Assembly (NCBI GenBank): GCA_963971425.1
Contig: OZ020518.1
Location: forward strand, 14,886,190-14,950,189
Direction: 5' to 3'
Source: Bryoerythrophyllum caledonicum
Lineage: Eukaryota; Streptophyta; Bryopsida; Pottiales; Pottiaceae
DNA length: 64,000 bases
In this document: one piece after another, positions 46,625-57,954 of the stretch
How the letters are laid out: every line of letters starts with the position of its first letter
Position numbering within the stretch: the stretch's first letter is position 1
Translations under genes and position numbers: made by a program
Notes under the pieces: model-generated
The model's database searches: none
The model's input: the letters and a program-made list of their open reading frames with translations, nothing else
What the model was told of the DNA's origin: nothing

Positions 46625-46813
46625 TGATAGATATGTACAATAGAAAGAAGATGTTGATTGCAAGGAGACAAAGCCCTTAAGTTCAATAGAGGGCGTAGGA
46701 AGACACCGTAGAACAACAGAGGCGCTGCAAAGAATGTGAGACCAAGATCTAATCCTAACCAAATGAATGTGTTTATTGTACAAGGATTGAAGAAGGAATT
46801 TACATGAATAACA
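46625..46813 (-). repeat. Copia 5' LTR
   Basis: Begins TGATAGATATGT on the plus strand and ends AATAACA, followed by the target duplication TAAAT. Similar to 42,881-43,070 but without the 50-bp duplication. Confidence 0.82.
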
Positions 46814-47625
46814 TAAATCCCATTGAAATGCCAAACACCCGCTTGAACATGTCCACGCTACCCCATATCACTTCCAAAGAGATAGTTGGTCTTCTATGGA
46901 AGACACCCTGGACAAAGGCCCCATCAGATTTTTGGACAAATATCTCAAAAAACAAGATCTAATTAACAAACTCAATTTAATCTCAGAAAGTTTCCCTAAT
47001 GTAGACAAATGGACCACTATCAACAACATTGATAATGAACTCTCTACAAACTTTTGGAAAAATCCCACAATTACAGATGTATAAAAACCTTCTCTTATCA
47101 AATTTCATACTGGACAATATATGGGAAATGCCCACAAACAACTCTTTTTTGGAATAGAACAATTTCCATCCATAACATGCCCAATATGCACCTCTACGAA
47201 CCTGGACACATGGCTACACGTACTCCTCAAATGCCAAAACCATCACACATTCCCCAATTGTCAAAAGACAACAATGCGGCATGGGAAATTCAAAAACTAA
47301 TTGTATCCTCAAACAAATCCATGTGCTTTATACTTATGAACGCCAGAACCTTCAACAACAACCTACAAGAAAACACCGTTGTGCCATTGCTACTTCCATG
47401 CACACGTGGAACCCAAAGATGTCATTGTAATGCGAGATTTAAACCAGACATACTATGCGTCTACGGATTACCATATAAAGACCCCCCACCGGACCACATA
47501 AATACAAACCTTACTATCCAGTTTATCGAATTCAAATATTGTAACGACAAATTTTCCTCAGAAGCAATCAAAAACAAAATTAATAAATATCAACCACTTA
47601 TTAATGACATTGTAGCTTTTGGATG
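46814..47625 (+). pseudogene. LINE relic, C-terminal part (3' piece)
   Basis: Continues the reading frame of 42,690-42,880 once the copia element and one TAAAT are removed. It encodes MEDTLDKGPIRFLDKYLKKQ and later a zinc knuckle, CPICTSTNLDTWLHVLLKCQ, the CCHC-type end of I/L1-like LINE proteins. Several stops are present. From about 47,330 to 47,625 another frame encodes FKPDILCVYGLPYKDPPP and IQFIEFKYCND, which looks like a nuclease-style PD...E-x-K core and may be a restriction-like endonuclease relic. Confidence 0.72.
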
Positions 47626-47629
47626 AAAA

Positions 47630-48184
47630 ATTGACTCCTTCATGGTCATCGCCGCTGGAGCTAAAGCTACTACCATTATCCCCTCTATAAAAAGTACATT
47701 CAATATCTCCATTAATCCAATTAGAAAGACATTCACAAAAATCGACACCATTGCTATCCAACATGCAATGTCCATACTTCTACACAAACAAAAACTAGAA
47801 AATAACTAACCTCTCGAAGAATTATATGATACCTCTTTAAAAACCTCTCTAAAACACACACACTGAACCTTACAGATCATCTTTTGAAATTGAACCCTGT
47901 GGCTCTAGTTGGTCCTTGGTTACTGGTTACAGGTTACATAGTGTCTATCCTTGAGAGGGGAGAGTAGTTTCATATTACCAAACCTATGTCCACTGGACAT
48001 GGATTTAGTGGTGGAACGAACAGATATTTTATTCACTCTGGCCTCCTTCGCGGACTGGAGTTCTTCTTACATAACTTGGCAAGAAGAGCTGCAACTTTGG
48101 TGTCATGAAAAATGAAAATGAAACAAGTGATCATCAAGAGGAAGAAAAGCATGACCCATTAGAAATGATATGAATCAATGATTA
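47630..48184. other. LINE 3' flank and one inverted dispersed repeat
   Basis: Non-coding. Positions 47,950-48,075 hold an inverted copy of the short repeat seen at 11,441-11,575 and 43,720-43,905. Confidence 0.55.
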
Positions 48185-49440
48185 ACCCCTAAATGAAAAA
48201 AGTCACGAGGTGGGCTTTTGCAAATCTCGGGCACGTTCCCATGGTTGCAATTTATGTTTGTTTTTTCTTAAAATTTTTGTACAAAGATGCAAGAAGATAA
48301 GAGGTACGTGGAAATATAATTTTTTTATTCATGTCACATTTATAAAAATAAAATTATACTATCTTAAAGAAAAAATTGTTAAGTGTGGGCACGTCGGACA
48401 ACTACACAACTTTTGTTAAGATAGTCTAGTAAATTTGAGATTTTCAATACCACCAAGAAATCAATGTGTTAAAATCTCTTACTTGGGATAAATTTAATTT
48501 TTCACTAAAGACCAAAAAATAGTTTTTGATAGTATGGAAGAAAATATTGAGTTTTCTTGAAAGTGCTTTCCAAAGGGACAAGCTACTAGGAAAATGGTGC
48601 CAGATAGGACGCATTTTTTGTATACACAGAAATAGACTTCCAAAAATCTCATACTCCCTTTTTCTGCACCAAAAATACATGGCAAACAATGCTCTTGGGC
48701 CCTACCCCATGCAAGCTAAAGCTCCCCCATAGTACCCCAAGTTTCCAAAAAGTTGACCGGTCATTCCCCCACCCCTTTCCTAAGCCAAGTCATCATGTAC
48801 ACGTGGTCCCAATTACTAACATAAGACTCTAAGCTTCAAGGTGAAAGATCCTTTACTTTCAGGAAAACTCTATTGCTACATATTTATTGAGCAAGGAACC
48901 AAAAAACTTCTTTTCCACATAAACTTTGAGATCTTCATATATTTCAATTTTTATTTTTCTATTACAAGACATGGTGTAAACCTTCTTACCAACAGCTCAG
49001 ATTATCATTCTAAAACATATTCTATTCCCAAAAAATTAAAACCAGAATTGGCACTTTTTGAACCTCCACTCCTTGCACAATTAAAAAAAATATGCTACAC
49101 CCCTTCTCTACCTCTATGAATTGGTGTACAAGGAGTTAATATCATGATCAACATGATGATATAAAATTTAGACCTTGTGTAGTGCAAAACTTTGACACCA
49201 AGTGAAGTCAAAGTCTGCTGATCCACTCAACACAAGAATGAAAATAAACCATTTTTTCTACTTCAAAACACTATAATCTTTCAATCCACGCAGTCAAAGT
49301 TGATGAGTATGTGCTATATCAAATGGTAAATGAGATCCTGTAGTGAAAACTAGAAATACAATTTTTTCTTTCCTTCCTTACTCATTGCACTAGAATTAAC
49401 AGTTTTGAAGTGTTTTTGGTTGTCAAGGAAATTTAGGGGT
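48185..49440. repeat. Dispersed repeat copy (family R1), uninterrupted
   Basis: Direct relative of 37,645-39,260, lacking the CACTA-ended insertion. The right part also matches 5,735-5,935. About 1.25 kb, AT-rich, no coding capacity. Confidence 0.82.
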
Positions 49441-49616
49441 TAACGATTCGAGAGTCCAGATTCTGAATAGCACAAGCCCTTAGTAGAAAAATGATACATT
49501 ATTTGCAGGGTTGGGCAAGGCCAAACAGACACTCCATAACATCATCACAACATCCTCGCTAACAACATCCATACTAATCTTCCACAGAAGAAAGAATAGT
49601 CTCTCACGTCACCTCC

Positions 49617-52600
49617 TCATTGCATGTAGCTCGCGTACTTGGCACTGAGCAGGATCTTCTGCACACACAGCAGCGCCTGCTTCGCCACTTCCGGGTCCGG
49701 GTGCGACATGTGCTTCATGACGCGCTCCTTGGCCTTGAGGTCCTGGATGATGCCGCGGCCTGCAGGGTGCGCCTGGATGAAGTGGGACACGTCGTGGCAG
49801 GCGACGGCGAGCGTCTTCGGGTCCCTGGAGTTGTCCAGGAGCGTGATCAACACACGGAGCACCTGCAGAAACACAACAGGGAACTCGTAAGTTTTCCTAA
49901 AGAGAAGGGTGACGTCGGAGAGAAAAATAGAGCATGAGATGCTCTCTTTTTCTGCATCAGAACCTGAAATATGACACGATGAGAGAAGGGGTGGTGGTCA
50001 AGGACCTGGAAGTCGTTCTCTTCGAACTTGGTGATGTTTTCACGCCAGAACACGGGGTCTTTGTGCATCGGAGACCAGTTCAGATTTCCGGAGAAGACTT
50101 CAGCTTTGTACTTGTCGAAGGAGCTCAGCTTGCGTATACTGTCCTTCAGAGCCGCATCTACTACATCCAATGCTTGTGACAAATCCTGCAAGAACAGAAG
50201 ACTGAAGCACTGAGACAGAATCCTGTATATTTTTTAAAAAAATCCTTGAGGCGAAGGAGCAGTTGAGTGAGCTATTTAGGGCGGCTGTTGTAGAAATCTT
50301 ACCTCGTCACTCCAGGCTTGCAACTTCAAACTGAGCACAATTTTTGGCATGCCCAAATCTACCATCTCTGCGGCAAAGTTTCCCTTATTTGATAGATTGC
50401 GGAACGTCATTAGAGCAACTCTTACCACCTGTCACATCCAGTACCAACCTTGCTGTGGAAAAGAGGGCATATTTTCTATAACAAGGAACTCCCTCATCAA
50501 CACCAAGATATTAAGTTCCTGTACAACGATCTCTACCAGTGCAATAGACCTGAGAAATCTAGAGGCCTTGACGTAAAACAGAAAAGAGATCTATCCACTG
50601 CGCACCTTCTCTTTAGTAGAGCCCTTCACGACTTCCACAAGACGTGGTACCACTCTCGCGGATGAAAACGGTTCCACAGCACCGTCGTGAAATGACAGAA
50701 GCCATATGGACAGCGTGGCCTCATAAAGCAGCTGCAAACAAGAACAGACACAACATTTGAGGTTCATAAATAGCACCCTCCGAGAGAGAAAACAACGAGT
50801 GTAAAACGGACCAAACAACCAACTAGAACAAGTGTAAGGGCGGCCTTTCATTAGAGATTGTTGAGGAGGATCCCTAAATGAGCTCTTAACTTCCTGGAAG
50901 AGGCTAATGAAAATGAAGCAAGTGAAAATCAAAGGGAGGAAATAGATGAAGCATGGACCATTTGAGGAGGAATTAATCACTGTTGGGTCTATAGCCTACG
51001 AAGCCGGCTGCCCGAGCATAACAACAAGCGAAATATGATATGGACCTGAATATGTTGCTGATTGGAGGCAGGCGTGATTAAAGGAGCCAGAAGCTTGGTG
51101 CCATCAGCCTTGAGGAAAATAGTCCGAACTCTGGGAATACGCAAGAGTGTTGCCAAAGAACTCGTCGCCGTCGCAGTTCCTCGCGTGGGATGAGAGGGGC
51201 TTCTCAGCTTCACACAATTACACTCTAAAATTAAAAACAAACCAAAATGGAATTAAAAGACAACGTAACCTCTAAAAAAACAAAATTGGGTTAACCACAT
51301 CATTATTAGGTGCAAAAAAAGAGAGAAGGCTCTTACCTGAGAAATGAGCCAATCCACAACACTCCGAAGAACCTCGTTGAATGTGTCAGGTTTCTTCTGT
51401 GAAGCTGAAGGGTCCTCAGTGTCTATGTCCTCGTACTGTCGGGCACTGCAAACAGAGTTATTTGTGGAGTCACTTGAAGAGTACATCAAGATGATAGAGT
51501 TTTTTGTCAAGTGACTTTGCGGCTGATATTCATCAGGGTTGATTTCATGCGAACTCTTTCTTCACACTCAAACTACTTTGATTTGAGTTTAGAGATCTTC
51601 CATACTTCGCTTAAGGGATGAGACCACCAAGCTCTTCTACTGATCTAATAGCTATTTAGAGTGAGAAAAGAGTAGTCAAAGCATGGAATTGTCTCATTGG
51701 AACTTTGGGTGACTTTAAACTTACTCTAATAAAGCTGCAGAGGCTGATGATCAGATGAGGAAGAGCATAGGTTTCCATGTTAGACACCACGTATTTGAAA
51801 CAAAGTTACATGCAGTTTATTTCCTGTGAGGTTTTTAGCTGGTATTTGTCTTTGAGCTGGAGACTGTAAAGAACGTACCAGATAATCAAGGTAAGAATCT
51901 TGCAACTCTTCTCCTGAATAAACCAGTTCTTCTTTGACAGCAACCTGCAGCAAACGAATGAAATAATGAGAACAAAACAAATATGAGACCGCATTCTGAT
52001 CCTTCTTAGAAATGCAAAACGGAGAATAATGAGTAAAAACAGACCTTATAAAAGGTCTATAGACGTCCTCATTTTCTTGGAAAGACTTGTCGTGAAACAA
52101 GCGAGCACGCTTCGGATTCGCTGCCAAAAGATTCAATTGTCAAATCGAGATCACAGAACAAACCAAACCATAATGATAATACCACCTTCACGAATCTCAA
52201 ATTATGACTGCAATTTTTTTTTTAAAAGGTATCGATTAACTAAGAATCTAACAATTGCACAAAAACCGACTAATCTCCCTCAACTCTTCAAAAGTACCTG
52301 TAAGCATCTCATCCACCATGGCAAGCATGTACTCCACAGTCTCCTGTTTGGAGATGTCGCGGAGAATGCCCACAAACACTCTGACGTAGGCCACTCCATT
52401 CTGCACTCCCACCACAACAGAACTCCTCGTTGATTCACACATTCCTCCAAAAATCAACAAAGATTGAACTCAACAACCGCAAAAGCCATAATCCATCTTT
52501 GAAACCCGAACTCATACAAAAGTTTGTTCCCTCTTCTACAAAGCATTCAAAAAATTCACCTAAACAAATATTAAAAACAGGTGAATTCACGTTCAGAAGA

Positions 52601-53069
52601 GTAATCTTAAAAGGCATAATCTATCTTTCAAACCTAGAAGCCAATCTCATTAAGGGCACATACAATTTGTTTCCTTTACAACTTCGCTTCCCACAAAATT
52701 CACCTAAATTTCGGTCAAATAGTTTTAAATAAGGGCATTAAACTTCCCACGAATCCCTATCCAAGCAACGAAATTTTACTTCTTCGAGCAATCCGGACTG
52801 GACGTTCGAAGGCCGGTGGTCGTAGCGGCGGAGCAGCTGCAAGCCCGTGCTGTTGATCAGCTTGGTAGTCATGTAAGTCTCCCATGGAATGTCCCGCTTC
52901 AGCACCTGCAAGAAAAAGAGGACACATCAGCAAATCCGCAACCCTACTACTCCGCAAGATCGATCCCCCCGATCCACACCCCTCGAACCCGAACACCCAA
53001 AACCCCGAAACCCTAAACCAATTCACGGCTGAGCACCTCCTCGCGCGTGAGCTCGGAGTCCGTCGTCAT
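49617..53069 (-). CDS. VHA-H: V-type proton ATPase subunit H
   Basis: Regulatory subunit of the V1 sector that couples V1 to V0 on endomembranes and acts in proton pumping. Eleven exons (minus order 53069-53037, 52905-52780, 52400-52298, 52120-52045, 51944-51879, 51445-51337, 51207-51046, 50731-50606, 50428-50303, 50185-50006, 49862-49617) give 450 codons, the usual length for the family. Diagnostic stretches are [86 protein letters not shown] and [12 protein letters not shown]. The fold is HEAT/armadillo repeats. The first exon is only 33 bp ([11 protein letters not shown]) and its donor GTGCTC is weak. Start chosen because exon 2 begins exactly at the conserved VLKRD. Intact. Confidence 0.96.
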
Positions 53070-53365
53070 GTCTCTCTCCCTCCGCTGCTCTCGTGTCCGT
53101 GCGTCGCTGCGATGGGATGCTAGGGTGCGAGATCCAGTGCCATACACGAGATGGAAAAGTGAGCGGGAGATGACGATGAAGAGCAGATCGCGCGGTTCGG
53201 TCGAGTACTGAAGCGCAATTGCGCGCTGTGCCGTGGCGTGAAGCTCTTCGCGAGCTGTGCCAGCTTCGCGGGGGCTCTGGCGTTCGAGGTGGCGGGTTGA
53301 TGTCCGGGTGGAGGTGCGGGGATTGGCGCGTTCAGGGTATCGGGGTGTTCGCACCGTCGGTCGGG
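53070..53365 (-). promoter_or_regulatory. Promoter region of VHA-H
   Basis: GC-rich upstream segment (GCGCAATTGCGCGC near 53,210 is palindromic) ending abruptly at the fold-back element at 53,366. No clear TATA box. Confidence 0.4.
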
Positions 53366-53802
53366 AACCGTTTATACATGCACGTATTTTCCTCCGTATA
53401 AGACAAAAAATGTATTAAAGTTTAGCAAGCACCTCACACCTTTGGATTGAAGATTCTTCAACCAGCATCTTTCATTTGGAGGTCATTTCAATCAATCTAA
53501 ACCTTATCATGTTCCAATGCGACATTACACATGATGTAAGATACTTTGGCTACCAGGGGCTCATTTTGACATTTAAGGGTTAACCCTTAAACATCACAAG
53601 GTACCACTAGTGGCCACAACATTGTACATCATGTATAATGTCGTATTTGAACATGATAAGGTTTAGATTGATTGAAATGACCTCCAAATGAAAGATGTTG
53701 GTTGAAGAATCTTCAATCCAAAGGTGTAAGGTGCTTGCTAAACTTTGATACATTTTATGTATTATACAGAGTAAAATACGTGCATGTATTTACGGATAAA
53801 AG
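53366..53802. repeat. Fold-back palindrome (family F), arms in opposite order
   Basis: The left arm (53,366-53,560) and right arm (about 53,590-53,802) are inverted copies carrying CATGCACGTATTTTCC, GATTGAAGATTCTTCAACC, CATCTTTCATTTGGAGG and CTTATCATGTT. The centre holds TTTAAGGGTTAACCCTTAAA. Arms match those at 24,098-24,525, but what lies outside here lies inside there. Confidence 0.88.
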
Positions 53803-54828
53803 CGAGGGTGAGTGTGCGTACGGCGTTTCATCCACATTTCATTCATCCATCACGGTTTTCATCCACGCCCAGCTCTGGTTTCTCCAAAAGTCCGAAGCTT
53901 TCCGATCCCAAGCTTCCCGCGATGAATTGCAGCCGAGGTCACAAGGGAAGCGGACAATGGAGGTGCTGTTCAGGTTTCACACCGTGATGCGACGAGGAAC
54001 ACAACAGCAGACGAAGTGAATCTCTATTCTTTTGCATTGTCAGTGCCCTAAACCCTGAACCGTGATCCTTTGATTATACCTGATATCCTTATGGGCTGTA
54101 TGAATCTGGGTTTGGAGTGCCTAATCTTGCATTCTTTCCAGTAATCGTCTCCTTTCTCGGGGTTTCTCGGAGTTTAGGGTTTAGGGTTGAGACCACTGGT
54201 ACGGTAATCTGCCTTTTGACATTCACTTTGGAGATGGTTGCGATTCATTTACAGCAGTCAATATTCTAATCAGAAGACGACATCGAGGATGACTATTTGA
54301 GCGTCGATTCTCCTGGTGAGCTCCATTCTCGTCTTGCTTGTTGGTGATGGAGTTAGGTGGGTTGTGTATGGTCGCACATGTGAAGGCAGTGCTTTCAGTT
54401 GCCATTGTGTATCCATTCTTGTCGTCAGAGGCGTATTTCTAGTAGTTTCCTTCTTCCTCAGGGTTTAGGGTTTGGGGCTGGGTGCGGAGACCATTGTTAC
54501 GGTAAACCTCGTTTCTCGTGTTGCTTCTTGAGAATGCATTCGTTTTAGGGTTTAGGGTTTAAGGGCAGCGTCGCCTGATTCTTGTGGAATTGAGGCGTTT
54601 TGGATGGTCATCGGGCTGTGGTTATGTCGATGGGATGGAGATGTGTAGGCAGCACTTTCAGTTGTAAAGATTCCAGTGAGGTGACAAAGTAACGTGACTT
54701 CATTTGTAGGGCATCCAGAGGAAGATGGTATTTCAGGAGTTGCTTTGGGTTGTCACCGTGCGAAAGACGATATGATTTGCTGGAGGCACCATCGCCATCT
54801 TCAGACCTGAGATGTTCTACGCTTCATC
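53803..54828 (+). promoter_or_regulatory. Upstream region of the importin-like gene with telo-box motifs
   Basis: Contains TTTAGGGTTTAGGG near 54,172, AGGGTTTAGGGTTTGGGG near 54,461 and TTTTAGGGTTTAGGGTTTA near 54,544, that is the plant telo-box (AAACCCTAA on the other strand). Telo-boxes are common in promoters of plant growth and translation genes. Potential GT/AG sites suggest a leader intron, but I cannot place it. Confidence 0.6.
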
Positions 54829-56832
54829 ATGGACGCGGCGGCGGCGGACCGTGAGGAAACAAAGGCGCTAGAACTCGAATCACGCGACCTCGAGCGCGCC
54901 ATCACCTCCCTGCTCCACGCCCACGACCCCGACGCCAACGCCTGGATCACAAACTTCGCCACGCTCCCCCGCGCCTGGAGCGTCTCGCTCTACCTCGCCT
55001 TCCCGCCCCCGGGCTCCTCCGCAGGCGCATCCTCGGACGTCCGCTTCTTCGCTCTGAACCTCCTCCTGTCGAAGATCCGAAGCGACAAGTCCCAGGTCAC
55101 ACCGGAGGAAGCGCAGGAGATTTACGAGGCCCTCATCAACCAACTCCCGCATAACCTCAACGACCGTCAGGTGGGAGCCAGGCTATGTCTGGTGGTGAGC
55201 GGCGCTGCGGCTCTCGCAGGTGCCGACACATGCTATGAGTTGGTGGAGTTCATCACGAGTGGAGGCGCGGATCCCGCCTTGTCGGTCGAGCTTCTCATCA
55301 GCTTGGCGGAGGAGACCCTGCACAGAATTACCGCGCTTCCTTGGCAGGTCGGCGAGTGCATGCAGGAGTGCAGCCCCCAGGTCGTGGAGTATCTGCAGAA
55401 GACGTCACCGATCACCTCACGCGTTATCGTCTGCCTGGAGAGGTGGATCCGCTCAGGAGTCGTCCTCTCCGAGTTTTACTCCCAGAACGCCTCCTTCCTG
55501 ACCGCAATTCTGGAGGCGCTCGCGTCGCCGGACGAGGCAACTTTCGACGCGGCTGTGGGTGCGCTCTCGGAGCTCATCCGCGCTGTGGACCATCTTCCAT
55601 CCCGAGACGAGGCGATGCGCGTGGTGATATCTGCACTCCTGGCGCAGAAGGGGCAGTTTGCCGCCGCGATGGCAGGAGGGGTTACCCTCAACCGAGCCCA
55701 GGGACTGCTCTCGCTCGTGAGTGTAATCTCCTTATCCGAGCCGTATCTGCTCGCGAGAGGAGGCCAAGAAGCCGACGAGGTGCTGCACTGGTTGGTGATC
55801 GGAATGGGCGGCGTGCTCGGTCTCGCAGGCGCCTCCGTCGCTGCCGAAGCATGGCCTCGCGTTCTATCCGTCCCCAAACCCAAGCGCAGCAGCCTCCTCC
55901 AGAGTCCCTTCTTCGCCTCGGGAGCGCAAGCCATACTCCAAGCCGCCACATACCCCTCCTCCTTCCACACCTGGGAAGATTCACAGATAGAGAAAGAAGA
56001 CTTTCTCATCTTCCGGGAAGGTCTAGCAAAAGACGCCTTCGTCGCTTGCTTCGACGAGCTTGGACTCGCGCTCCTAGCCTACGTGATCGAGCAGTTCCGC
56101 GCCGCCAAACGGTGGCAAGACGCCGAGGTCTGCCTCTACGCCGCAGTCGCTCTCGAGGAGTATCTCCCCTCCGAACACTCCTCCTTCTTCTTCTCCCTCC
56201 TCGAAGGCCTACCAGCGCGATCCGCCGTCACAGAGCGCGACTTCACGTCGCTCCCCCATCTGCGCCTCCTCGAGACGGCCACCACGCTACTAGAAGCGTA
56301 CGCCGACCTCGCAGCGTCGGATCCCACCGCCTTGGAGCTCAGCCTGGGATACTCCCTCGGCGCACTCCACATTCCAGAGGTGCGACCCGCCGCCGCGACC
56401 GCATTCAAGGAGCTCTGCAGAGGCGGCGCCCCATCTCTCGCAGCCGCCGGGACGCTGCCCGCGTTGATGGCGGCCTGTGAGCACGCCATCCTCAAAAGCA
56501 ACGATCTGCTCGCTGTAATCGAAGGTCTCACCCGAGTCGCGGCGGCGTTGCCTCTGGAGGAAGCCAAAGCGGCTCTCATCTCTCTCACCGGCTCCGCTGT
56601 CGCTACCATCGAAGCGCTCGCTGGAGCTCCCGGCGGCGAGAATGGACCTGTTCTCGCCGAGGCCGTGAGAGTCGTCGCGGTTGCTGTCGGTGGCGGCGGC
56701 GCAGGTGCTGCGGCGGTTTTGCACGAGATCTGGGATGCCGTGTCGGTGGCGTCGTCGGTTTGGACGGAAAGTGGGGACGTTTCGTCGGCCGTTCGTGAGC
56801 TTCGGTCTGTCGCTGCCGCGAAAGGTTGGTGA
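54829..56832 (+). CDS. Transportin-3/MOS14-like importin-beta, intronless and C-terminally truncated
   Basis: A 667-codon uninterrupted frame. Family members (TNPO3, importin-13, Arabidopsis MOS14) import SR splicing factors and have ~920-960 residues of HEAT repeats. Correspondences run in order: LEAWIRSGVV-type LERWIRSGVVLSEFY (about 205), EDFLIFREGLAKD near 400, LRLLETATTLLEAYADLA near 490, ALELSLGYSLGAL near 510, ATAFKELCRGG near 530, PLEEAKAALISLTG near 585 and LHEIWDAVSVAS near 637. The protein then ends, lacking roughly the last 270-300 residues including the C-terminal cargo-binding repeats. The frame is very GC-rich (Ala-rich) and has no introns, unlike plant MOS14 genes as I know them. 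It may be a retrogene or a shortened paralogue; no poly-A or target duplication is evident. Confidence 0.75.
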   Translation: MDAAAADREETKALELESRDLERAITSLLHAHDPDANAWITNFATLPRAWSVSLYLAFPPPGSSAGASSDVRFFALNLLLSKIRSDKSQVTPEEAQEIYEALINQLPHNLNDRQVGARLCLVVSGAAALAGADTCYELVEFITSGGADPALSVELLISLAEETLHRITALPWQVGECMQECSPQVVEYLQKTSPITSRVIVCLERWIRSGVVLSEFYSQNASFLTAILEALASPDEATFDAAVGALSELIRAVDHLPSRDEAMRVVISALLAQKGQFAAAMAGGVTLNRAQGLLSLVSVISLSEPYLLARGGQEADEVLHWLVIGMGGVLGLAGASVAAEAWPRVLSVPKPKRSSLLQSPFFASGAQAILQAATYPSSFHTWEDSQIEKEDFLIFREGLAKDAFVACFDELGLALLAYVIEQFRAAKRWQDAEVCLYAAVALEEYLPSEHSSFFFSLLEGLPARSAVTERDFTSLPHLRLLETATTLLEAYADLAASDPTALELSLGYSLGALHIPEVRPAAATAFKELCRGGAPSLAAAGTLPALMAACEHAILKSNDLLAVIEGLTRVAAALPLEEAKAALISLTGSAVATIEALAGAPGGENGPVLAEAVRVVAVAVGGGGAGAAAVLHEIWDAVSVASSVWTESGDVSSAVRELRSVAAAKGW

Positions 56833-57140
56833 GCGTGGGTGCTTTTGCAGCATCTTCGTTGTGGGTAGATGTCCGGGCTTGCTTTGGTGAGGCTGCTAGG
56901 ATTTTGGATTCTTTCTAAAGCTTGAGGATTATTCAAAGTGGACCTCACTAATTGGAGGATTTTCTAATGTACTTTTTGTGCTTGTTTTTGTGCTTCTTTG
57001 AATTTTTGGGTTTTGTAGTGTATGAGAAATTTTAGTTTCTAAAATTAACCCTTTAAGGGTGATGGTCGTTGTTGTCGCTCATAGAACCTATGAGGGTTGT
57101 AGATTTTGTCGGTGACCAAAAACGACCATCGTTCATAACC
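56833..57140. other. 3' flank of the importin-like gene
   Basis: Likely 3' UTR to about 57,010. No coding continuation matching the missing importin C-terminus is visible in any frame. Confidence 0.45.
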
Positions 57141-57250
57141 CTCTTAAGGATGATGGCCAAATGTGGTCCTCACATGTCGTACATCTAGTTAGTATAATCT
57201 ATGACATATGAGGACCAAATTTGGCCATCGTCCTTAAAGAGTTAAAGGAT
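57040..57250. repeat. Nested inverted repeats
   Basis: TAAGGATGATGGCCAAATGT and GGTCCTCACATGTC at 57,147-57,180 are matched in reverse complement at about 57,207-57,240. A second pair, TTTAAGGGTGATGGTCGTT near 57,050 and AACGACCATCGTTC near 57,118, lies just upstream. MITE-like, non-coding. Confidence 0.75.
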
Positions 57251-57599
57251 TAATCCTTTGAGAACGAGCGACCATTTTTGGGTTTTTTTTGCACAATAAT
57301 CATGAGACAAATGCTACAAACCACCTCCATGAACCATGTAACTACCAATATCTTTTCGTCCCCATTCATTTAGCGAACACTCTAAGGGAGGAATACTTCC
57401 ACAAAGAGGGCTTCCAGATCTCATCGGAAAAAACCCTCACCAATATATCCTAACGACCTTGAGAATTTTGGGAGCTACACCGCAAGAGCCGTGGCTGGTC
57501 GGGCCTCACGGTTGGGGAGATACCCTCTGCTTTGAGCCAAGCTACTGCCCTTGCCTTCCACATCAGGTATCTACTCGACCGTGATGCCCTCCTTGTTGG

Positions 57600-57815
57600 G
57601 GCTCTCGCTATATTTAAACTATGATATAGAGGTGGAGGAAGATGGGCATCTATTGAGACTGGCACTGCAAAAATTGGTGCAAGCACTGGCGAGCTAGAGT
57701 GATTTCCATGAAGTGGGGTCGCGATAAAATGCACCCTATGCGTCGATGTTGTACATGATCTAAAACACTTGAAGATTTTTTCACGCTAAAGGAGCTCATT
57801 GGGCTAAAAGGGTTA
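57600..57815. repeat. Dispersed repeat copy (family R2)
   Basis: Direct relative of 28,640-28,965. Confidence 0.7.
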
Positions 57816-57954
57816 AGATGCATAGTGTATCATCTTTCACAAACTCAAGTGTTTGCTATCTTTTTGCTGTGTGGAGTAGTATTTGTCTGAGGACAAATGA
57901 TTTGAACGATAATTATAAGCTCGTTCATTAAGTTTGAGATTTTACACATAAATA

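Larger units (their letters stand above)
42881..46813 (-). mobile_element. Degenerate Ty1/copia LTR retrotransposon (3.9 kb)
   Basis: LTR-like ends (42,881-43,070 and 46,625-46,813, TG...CA on the minus strand) are flanked by the 5-bp duplication TAAAT (42,876-42,880 and 46,814-46,818). Next to the 5' LTR (right end), the minus strand reads TAGTATTAGAGCG, a two-base variant of the TGGTATCAGAGC-type primer site for initiator tRNA-Met. In minus-strand order the relics of gag (46,370-45,870), integrase (45,650-44,730), reverse transcriptase (MDVKTAYLNNHLKEKVYMRQP, about 44,550) and RNase H (ALSSTEYKYRSL, about 43,490) fit copia. Every domain is broken by stops and frameshifts, so the copy is dead. 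A small repeat is inserted at 43,720-43,905. Confidence 0.92.

Noticed and set aside
55341-56480. 379-codon overlapping frame in the importin-like gene
   Set aside because: It is an Arg/Pro/Ser-rich shadow frame caused by high GC; the importin frame alone has family similarity.
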